Shown: one piece after another, positions 39,974 through 44,869 of the stretch
How positions within the stretch are numbered: the first letter of the stretch is position 1
Layout: the number at the start of each line of letters is the position of its first letter
NCBI RefSeq assembly: GCF_002210435.1
Contig: NZ_MZMV01000056.1
Location: forward strand, 1 to 44,869
Reading direction: 5' to 3'
Length of the DNA stretch: 44,869 nt
Source: Micromonospora wenchangensis
GTDB taxonomy: Bacteria > Actinomycetota > Actinomycetes > Mycobacteriales > Micromonosporaceae
Position numbers and translations under genes: made by a program
Notes under the pieces: generated by a model
Seen by the model: only the letters and a program-made list of their open reading frames with translations
Told to the model about the DNA's origin: nothing
The model's database searches: none

Positions 39974-42145
39974 ATGTCCACACCCCGCGTCTCCCGGGGA
40001 ACCCGTCTGCGACGGGGCCTCCTCGCCCTCGCCGTCACCGCCACCTCCCTCGCCGGCCTGAGCGCGCTGCCGGCCACCGTTCCCGCCACCGCCGCCGTCG
40101 CGCTCAACGACAGTGAGGTCACCGCGAACCTCTGGGAATGGAACTGGCGCTCCGTCGCCGCCGCGTGCACCGACCACCTCGGCCCGGCCGGCTACGGTGC
40201 GGTGCAGGTCGCGCCGCCGCAGGAGTCGGTCAGCCTGCCGAGCAGCGCCGACGGCGTCCACCCCTGGTACGAGGTCTACCAGCCGGTCTCCTACCGGCTG
40301 GAGAGCCGGTTCGGCACCCGGCAGCAGTTCGCCGACATGGTCACCAACTGCCACAACGCGGGCGTGCGGGTGTACGTCGACGCGGTGGTCAACCACATGG
40401 CCGGCGCCAACAACCCCGAGTCGGTCGTCGGGTACGCCGGCACCGACTTCTCCGGCCCCGGCTACAGCTTCCCCGCCGTTCCCTACGGCACCGGCGACTT
40501 CCACCGCCCGGGGGACAACTGCCCGACCTCGTCCGGTGCGATCAACGACTGGAACAACGAGGCCCAGGTGACCAGCTGCGAGTTGCTGTCGCTGACCGAC
40601 CTCTACACCGAGAAGGACAGCGTCCGCACCAAGATCGCCGGGTTCCTCAACGACCTGGTCGGCCTCGGCGTCGACGGGTTCCGGGTGGACGCGGTCAAGC
40701 ACGTCAAGAAGGACGACTTCGCCGCGATCCTCGGCAAGGTGCGCAACACCACCGCCGAGAACAAGCGTCCGTACGTCGCCCAGGAGATCTTCGACGGGGC
40801 CAGCAACGACGCCCTCAAGGCGCGCGCCTTCACCGGCAACGGCGACGTGCTCGACTTCGGGTACGCCAAGGGCCTGAAGTCGGCGTTCCAGGGCTCGATC
40901 GCCAACCTGGCCAACGTCGGGAGCTGGAACCTCGACGCGCCCAGCGCCAACGTGTTCGCCATGGTCACCAACCACGACCTGGAGCGCGACGGGGTGGTGC
41001 TGTCCTACCGCGACGGCAGCGACTACGTCCTGGCCAACTACTTCGCGCTGGCCTACCCGCACGGCAAGCCCTCGGTCTACGACAGCTTCACCTGGTCCAA
41101 CCGCAACCAGTCGCCGCCCGCCGACGGCAACGGGTACGTCACCGACACCGTCTGTGGCAGCAGTTGGAACTGTCTGACCCGGTCCACCGGGATCAAGGGC
41201 ATGGTCGGCTGGGCGAACGCCGCGAAGTCGGTCAAGACCGTCTCCGACTTCACCGTGGTCAACAGCAACGTCATCGGCTTCCACCGGGGCGACCGGGCCT
41301 GGATCGGGATCAACGACTCCGGGTCCGCCAGCACCGCCACCTTCACCACCGGCCTGGCCGACGGGTCGTACTGCGACGTGATCTCCGGGGTGCGCGGCAC
41401 GGCCGGCTGCACCGGCACCACGGTGACCGTCAGCGGTGGCCGGGCCACCGTGCAGATCCCCGCCAACGGCGCGGTGGCGCTGCACGTCAACGCGAAGGGC
41501 GGTCCGGCGACCACGCCCACCGCCACCCCGACGCCGACCGCTCCGGCCGGCACGGTCGCCACCACCTTCACCGTGACCGCCACGCTGAGCGGTGACCAGA
41601 GCGCCTACGTCGTCGGCAGCGTCCCGGCGCTGGGCTCGTGGGCCCCGGCCGCCGCCGTGAAGCTGACCGCGCAGGGCGGCGGGACGTACCGGGCGGTGGT
41701 CACCCTGCCGGCGTCCTCGACGGTGGAGTTCAAGTTCCTCAAGAAGACCGCGGCCGGCGTCGTGACCTGGGAGTCGGGGAGCAACCGGACGCTGACCACG
41801 CCGAGCGGGGGCACCTCGTCGGTCACCGACACCTTCCGGGGTGACCCGGCGGGCACCCAGGGCGCGGCGTTCACCGTCAGCGCCACCACCTCGTACGGGC
41901 AGAACGTCTACGTGGTGGGCAGCGTCGCGGCGCTGGGTTCGTGGAACCCGGCCGACGCGGTGGCGCTCTCCTCGGCCGCCTACCCGCTGTGGCGGGCCAC
42001 GGTCGCGCTGCCGGCGAACACGTCGTTCGAGTACAAGTACCTCAAGAAGAACCCGGACGGCACGGTGACCTGGGAGTCCGGTGGCAACCGCAGCGCCACC
42101 GTGGGGTCCACCGGTTCGTGGAGCGCCAACGACACCTGGCGGTGA
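39974..42145 (+). CDS. Secreted alpha-amylase (GH13) with two C-terminal CBM20 domains
   Basis: 723 residues from the ATG at 39974; only a weak AGGT-type ribosome site is seen. Residues 1-41 signal peptide. GH13 catalytic barrel about 48-400: VDAVVNHM, GFRVDAVKHV with nucleophile D239, YVAQEIFDG with acid/base E271, and VTNHDLERDG with D335. An all-beta C domain follows, then a PT-rich linker (about 512-530). Two starch-binding CBM20 repeats end the protein; they share YVVGSVxALGSW and KFLKK/KYLKK motifs, a duplicated module. It cleaves starch outside the cell. A TTGC operator array upstream suggests maltose-type control. Confidence 0.95.
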   Translation: MSTPRVSRGTRLRRGLLALAVTATSLAGLSALPATVPATAAVALNDSEVTANLWEWNWRSVAAACTDHLGPAGYGAVQVAPPQESVSLPSSADGVHPWYEVYQPVSYRLESRFGTRQQFADMVTNCHNAGVRVYVDAVVNHMAGANNPESVVGYAGTDFSGPGYSFPAVPYGTGDFHRPGDNCPTSSGAINDWNNEAQVTSCELLSLTDLYTEKDSVRTKIAGFLNDLVGLGVDGFRVDAVKHVKKDDFAAILGKVRNTTAENKRPYVAQEIFDGASNDALKARAFTGNGDVLDFGYAKGLKSAFQGSIANLANVGSWNLDAPSANVFAMVTNHDLERDGVVLSYRDGSDYVLANYFALAYPHGKPSVYDSFTWSNRNQSPPADGNGYVTDTVCGSSWNCLTRSTGIKGMVGWANAAKSVKTVSDFTVVNSNVIGFHRGDRAWIGINDSGSASTATFTTGLADGSYCDVISGVRGTAGCTGTTVTVSGGRATVQIPANGAVALHVNAKGGPATTPTATPTPTAPAGTVATTFTVTATLSGDQSAYVVGSVPALGSWAPAAAVKLTAQGGGTYRAVVTLPASSTVEFKFLKKTAAGVVTWESGSNRTLTTPSGGTSSVTDTFRGDPAGTQGAAFTVSATTSYGQNVYVVGSVAALGSWNPADAVALSSAAYPLWRATVALPANTSFEYKYLKKNPDGTVTWESGGNRSATVGSTGSWSANDTWR

Positions 42146-42159
42146 CGCCGGGCGGACCA

Positions 42160-42194
42160 CGGCGGCCGATCCCCCTCCCGGGGGTCGGCCGCCG
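42160..42194 (+). terminator. Hairpin after the alpha-amylase gene
   Basis: A 15-bp stem (42160-42175 with 42180-42194, one bulged T) around a TCCC loop starts 15 bp past the amylase stop. Confidence 0.75.
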
Positions 42195-42298
42195 CGCCGT
42201 CCGACCTCCGGACGGGGCGACCCCGACAGGTTGACGGGCATCGACTCCTTCTGTTGTCGTCCGGAAAGCGCATCCGCGCTCCGGGTCCGACCGGGGTG

Positions 42299-42526
42299 TG
42301 CCGCTCCGCCTCCCCGCTGAACCGCAACCTCGCGGTCGGCAACGCCCCGGACGTGTCGCCCGGCTCCTCGACCGGGACCGACAACTCCTGGGACCTCGGC
42401 GGCGACTGGCCGCTGGCCGGCACCGACCCGTCGGCGGTCACCGGCCCCCGGGCCGCCGACGGGTCCGTCCCGGCGTCGGACTTCCTGCGCCCGGCCAGCG
42501 GCGTCGACGTGGGCGCCCGGCTCTGA
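42299..42526 (+). pseudogene. 3' remnant of a secreted pectate-lyase-like beta-helix gene
   Basis: The frame ending at 42526 reads CRSASPLNRNLAVGNAPD, then GTDNSWDLGGDWPL, then SAVTGPRAADGSVP and SDFLRPASGVDVGARL before the stop. That is like the C-terminal end of right-handed beta-helix pectate lyases, recalled from family pattern and not searched. No start, signal peptide or catalytic part precedes it; the amylase hairpin ends only 105 bp upstream. Thus only about 75 codons of a once long gene remain. Its last 89 bp lie antisense to the MFS gene. Confidence 0.6.
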
Positions 42527-43781
42527 CCGGGGGCGTCCCGGCCGGCTCGCGGGGGATGACCAGGGCGCCCCACAGCGCCGCGAGGAGCGCGAAGCCCGCC
42601 GCGACCGCGTACGCGAGCGACCCGGAACGCTCGACCAGGAGCCCGCCGAGCGCCGTGCCGACCGGGAACCCGATCAGGTTGATGCTGATGGAGACCGTCA
42701 TGACCCGGCCCAGCCGGGTGGGATCGGTGCGTCGTTGTCGCAGCGACAGGACGCCCACGTTGAGGGCGCCCTCCAGCAGACCGAACAGTGCCAGCCCGAC
42801 CGCCAGGGTGGCGAGCATCGCGATGGCGCCCAGCGGGTAGATCGCGAAGGCGGAGAGCGCGGTGGTGACGATCAGCAGCAGCCGTTCGCGGCCGGCCCGC
42901 AGCAGTCTGCCCGCGGTCAGCGCACCGGCCGCACCACACAGACCCACCAGACTCCAGAGCGCGCCGGCGTACTGCTCGGTGTGCCCTGCGCCGTCCACCC
43001 GCTGGGCCACCGAGACCGGCACCGCCACGACGAGGATGCCGAAGGTGACCTGGTAACAGGAGTAGGACACGGCGAGCCCGCGCAGGGTGGCGTTGCGGAC
43101 GAGGTAGGTGACGCCTTCCCACGCCTCGCGCAGCAGGTGCCGGCGCTCGGCCCGGGGCGGTTCGGCGGCCGACCCCCGGAGCAGCAGCAGGCTCAGCGCG
43201 GCCAGGACGTACATCGCGGCCACCAGCACCAGCGCCGGGTCGGGGCCGATCAGCGCGATCACGGCACCGCCGGCCAGCGGACCGACGACCTCGATGACCG
43301 AGTAGGTGCTGAGGTCCAGCGCGTTGGCCCGGTCGTAGGCGTCGTCGGGCACGAACCGGGGGAACAGCGTGCGGATCCCGCCCGCGCTGAGCGGGCTGGT
43401 CAACGAGAGGAGCCCCAGCAGGGTCAGCAGCACGGCGGGCGTGAGCCGGCCGCCCGCGGAGGCCACCGCGACCAGACCGATGAGGACGGCGCTGACGAGG
43501 TTGTCCAGGATGACCGCGCGGGCGGCGCCCACCCGGTCGAGCAGCGCGCCGGCCATCGGGCTGACCAGGAAGCCGGGCAGGGTCAGGAAGAACCCGCTCA
43601 ACCCGGCCAGGACCGGGGAACGGAACCGCGCGAGGACGTAGAGCACGACGACGAACAACAGCATCTCGGACGCCAGGCGGGACAACGAGGCCGACAGCAG
43701 CAGCTGGGGCACGTTGCGGGTGGTGAGCACCTGCCGGTAGGTCATCGGCGTCGCCGGCGCGGGTACGGGGGCGGCTGTCAT
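42438..43781 (-). CDS. MFS transporter (DHA/enterobactin-exporter-like, 12 TM)
   Basis: 447 residues from the ATG at 43781 (in-frame GTG at 43811 is an alternative). About 12 hydrophobic segments; motif A appears as SPMAGALLDRVGAARAVILD near residues 72-91, and PLAGGAVIALIG follows. This is typical of the MFS_3/EntS-like efflux group. The last 35 residues are Arg/Pro/Gly-rich (RRRRWPGAGSPTPGRTRR) and are encoded opposite the lyase remnant, so the original stop was probably lost and the tail is new. Substrate unknown. It shares no operon with neighbours. Confidence 0.85.
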   Translation of the reverse strand: MTAAPVPAPATPMTYRQVLTTRNVPQLLLSASLSRLASEMLLFVVVLYVLARFRSPVLAGLSGFFLTLPGFLVSPMAGALLDRVGAARAVILDNLVSAVLIGLVAVASAGGRLTPAVLLTLLGLLSLTSPLSAGGIRTLFPRFVPDDAYDRANALDLSTYSVIEVVGPLAGGAVIALIGPDPALVLVAAMYVLAALSLLLLRGSAAEPPRAERRHLLREAWEGVTYLVRNATLRGLAVSYSCYQVTFGILVVAVPVSVAQRVDGAGHTEQYAGALWSLVGLCGAAGALTAGRLLRAGRERLLLIVTTALSAFAIYPLGAIAMLATLAVGLALFGLLEGALNVGVLSLRQRRTDPTRLGRVMTVSISINLIGFPVGTALGGLLVERSGSLAYAVAAGFALLAALWGALVIPREPAGTPPVRAGRPRRRRWPGAGSPTPGRTRRRPGGR

Positions 43782-43798
43782 TCCCGGGATGCTCCCGT

Positions 43799-43834
43799 GG
43801 GTCGGGGCCACCGCTGCGGGCGGGGCCCCGACCC
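43799..43834 (-). terminator. Hairpin after the GH18 chitinase gene
   Basis: An 11-bp perfect stem (43799-43809 with 43824-43834) around a 14-nt loop, 8 bp past the minus-strand stop at 43842. Confidence 0.6.
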
Positions 43835-43841
43835 GTCGGGT

Positions 43842-44869
43842 TCAGCGCCCCTGGAGGGTGCGGACGTTGTCGCCGAAGGTCCAGCCCTTGGACCCGTCCC
43901 AGTTCACCGACCAGGTCATCAGCCCCTTGAGGCCGCCCCGGTAGGTGTTCCACGCCTGCGCCACCGAGGCCGGCGCGAGGTAGCCACCGCCCGCGCCGGG
44001 CTGCGCGGGCAGGCCGGGGACCTGCCTGTCGTACGGGACCCGGATGGTGGTGCCCTGCACGACCAGACCGGCGTTGAGGCAGTCGGTCTGGGCGGTGAAG
44101 CCCGCCACCGTCCCGGCCGGGTACGAGTCACCGGCGCAGCCGTACATGCTGCCGTTGTAGTACTGCATGTTCAGCCACCAGAGCCGCCCGTTGTCGACGT
44201 ACCGCTTGATGACCGGCAGGTACGCCCCCCAGATGGAGCCGTAGGTGACGCTGCCGCCGGTGACGTAGGCGGTCTCCGGGGCCATGGTCAGGCCGAAGCC
44301 GGCCGGCATCTGGGCGAGCACGCCGTCGATGATGCGGATCAGGTTCGCCTGTGAGGTGGACAGCCGGGTGATGTCGCCGCTGCCGGTCAGCCCGGTCTCG
44401 ATGTCGATGTCGATGCCGTCGAAGTGGTACCGCTTGAGGATCGGCACGACGGTGGCGACGAACCGGTCCGCGACGGCCGCCGAGCCGAGGTCGATGCCGG
44501 CGGTGGCGCCGCCGATCGACAGCAGCAGGGTCAGCCCGGCGGCCTTGGCCTGGCACATCTCGGTCGGGGTGGGCACCTTGACGGTGGCGTCCATGCCGTC
44601 CTCCCAGAGCACCGTGCCGTCGGCGCGGATCACCGGGAAGGCGGCGGTGACCACGTTGTAGCCGTGCCCGGTGATCCGGGCGTCGGTGATCGGTATCCAG
44701 CCCAGCGGCGGGTGGACGCCGTTGGCCGCGCCGTCCCAGTTCTCCCAGTAGCCCTGGAGCACCTTGCCGGTCGGCCGGGACTTCAGCGCGCAGCCCGTGC
44801 CGTCCGGCGGCGGCGTGGTCGTGCCGGGGGTGGCGGTCGGCGTCGGGGTCGGGGTCCGGGTGGGCGTGG
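43842..44869 (-). CDS. Secreted GH18 chitinase, C-terminal part (5' end beyond the right edge)
   Basis: The minus-strand frame stays open to the window's end, so start, signal peptide and any N-terminal binding domain are outside. The first visible residues are a TPT/PTP-rich linker, then GTGCALKSRPTGKVLQGYWE opens the catalytic domain. It has the GH18 signature DGIDIDIE, with the catalytic glutamate at 44399-44397, plus LLLSIGG (second conserved strand) and MTWSVNWDG near the end. GH18 chitinases cleave chitin by a substrate-assisted mechanism; the linker implies an upstream carbohydrate-binding module. The GTG at 44762 is an internal codon, not the true start. Confidence 0.92.
   Translation of the reverse strand, partial: TPTRTPTPTPTATPGTTTPPPDGTGCALKSRPTGKVLQGYWENWDGAANGVHPPLGWIPITDARITGHGYNVVTAAFPVIRADGTVLWEDGMDATVKVPTPTEMCQAKAAGLTLLLSIGGATAGIDLGSAAVADRFVATVVPILKRYHFDGIDIDIETGLTGSGDITRLSTSQANLIRIIDGVLAQMPAGFGLTMAPETAYVTGGSVTYGSIWGAYLPVIKRYVDNGRLWWLNMQYYNGSMYGCAGDSYPAGTVAGFTAQTDCLNAGLVVQGTTIRVPYDRQVPGLPAQPGAGGGYLAPASVAQAWNTYRGGLKGLMTWSVNWDGSKGWTFGDNVRTLQGR

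Noticed and set aside
39596..42241. Minus-strand frame of about 880 codons opposite the amylase
   Set aside because: Antisense shadow without domain or start signals, while the plus strand has all GH13 catalytic motifs.
44760..44762. GTG as the start of the chitinase
   Set aside because: The frame continues upstream through a PT-rich linker to the window edge, so this is an internal valine codon.
1..44869. tRNA, rRNA, insertion sequences, prophage or CRISPR
   Set aside because: No cloverleaf, transposase motif, terminal inverted repeat or repeat-spacer array was recognised by reading; short tRNAs could still be missed without a covariance search.

Overview
This is a very high-GC actinobacterial segment. 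Start codons are often GTG, stop/start overlaps of the GTGA and ATGA type are frequent, and it carries many secreted polysaccharide- and protein-degrading enzymes plus a desferrioxamine locus. Everything fits a Micromonospora-like member of the Micromonosporaceae; that assignment is inferred from gene content and style, not from a marker gene. No rRNA, tRNA, CRISPR array, transposase or phage gene was seen.

Layout. 1-6457 holds three exported enzymes: an M14 zinc carboxypeptidase (cut by the left edge), a Tat-exported PHP-domain phosphoesterase, and an F5/8C-Fn3-HExxH metallopeptidase. An 18-bp hairpin closes that block. 6612-14056 (minus strand) is a tightly coupled five-gene operon read from right to left: SWIM-like zinc finger protein, an unrecognised 465-aa protein, a VWA protein, a MoxR-type AAA+ ATPase and a large protein with a TraB/GumN-like N-terminal region (DUF5682-like). 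14388-17191 holds small accessory genes: a secreted 115-aa protein, a GyrI-like protein, a DinB-family protein, a 75-aa protein and a two-TM protein.

17218-28745 is a desferrioxamine (ferrioxamine) siderophore locus. A penicillin-acylase/GNAT fusion (DesG-like) is divergent from a siderophore-interacting reductase and an RhtX/FptX-like permease; desA-desB-desC-desD and a DHA2-type exporter follow. One near-perfect iron box (DmdR/IdeR type) lies in the desA promoter and a weaker one lies between the divergent desG and reductase genes. Synthesis, export, uptake, iron release and side-chain diversification could therefore share iron control.

28759-38022 (minus strand) carries an LRR-ROC-COR GTPase (Roco protein) downstream of a six-gene cassette of the STM4011-STM4015 type: two LRR proteins (tandem paralogues), an ATP-grasp protein, an alkaline-phosphatase-superfamily hydrolase and two radical SAM proteins. 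I know of no established function for this cassette. It and the MoxR-VWA operon are the two best candidates for an undescribed system.

38227-44869 returns to secreted carbohydrate metabolism: a CBM2-pectinesterase behind a CelR/CebR-like operator, an alpha-amylase with two CBM20 domains behind TTGC-type MalR-like repeats, a decayed pectate-lyase-like 3' remnant lying antisense to the end of an MFS gene, and the C-terminal part of a GH18 chitinase that runs off the right edge. Strong hairpins separate most transcription units.
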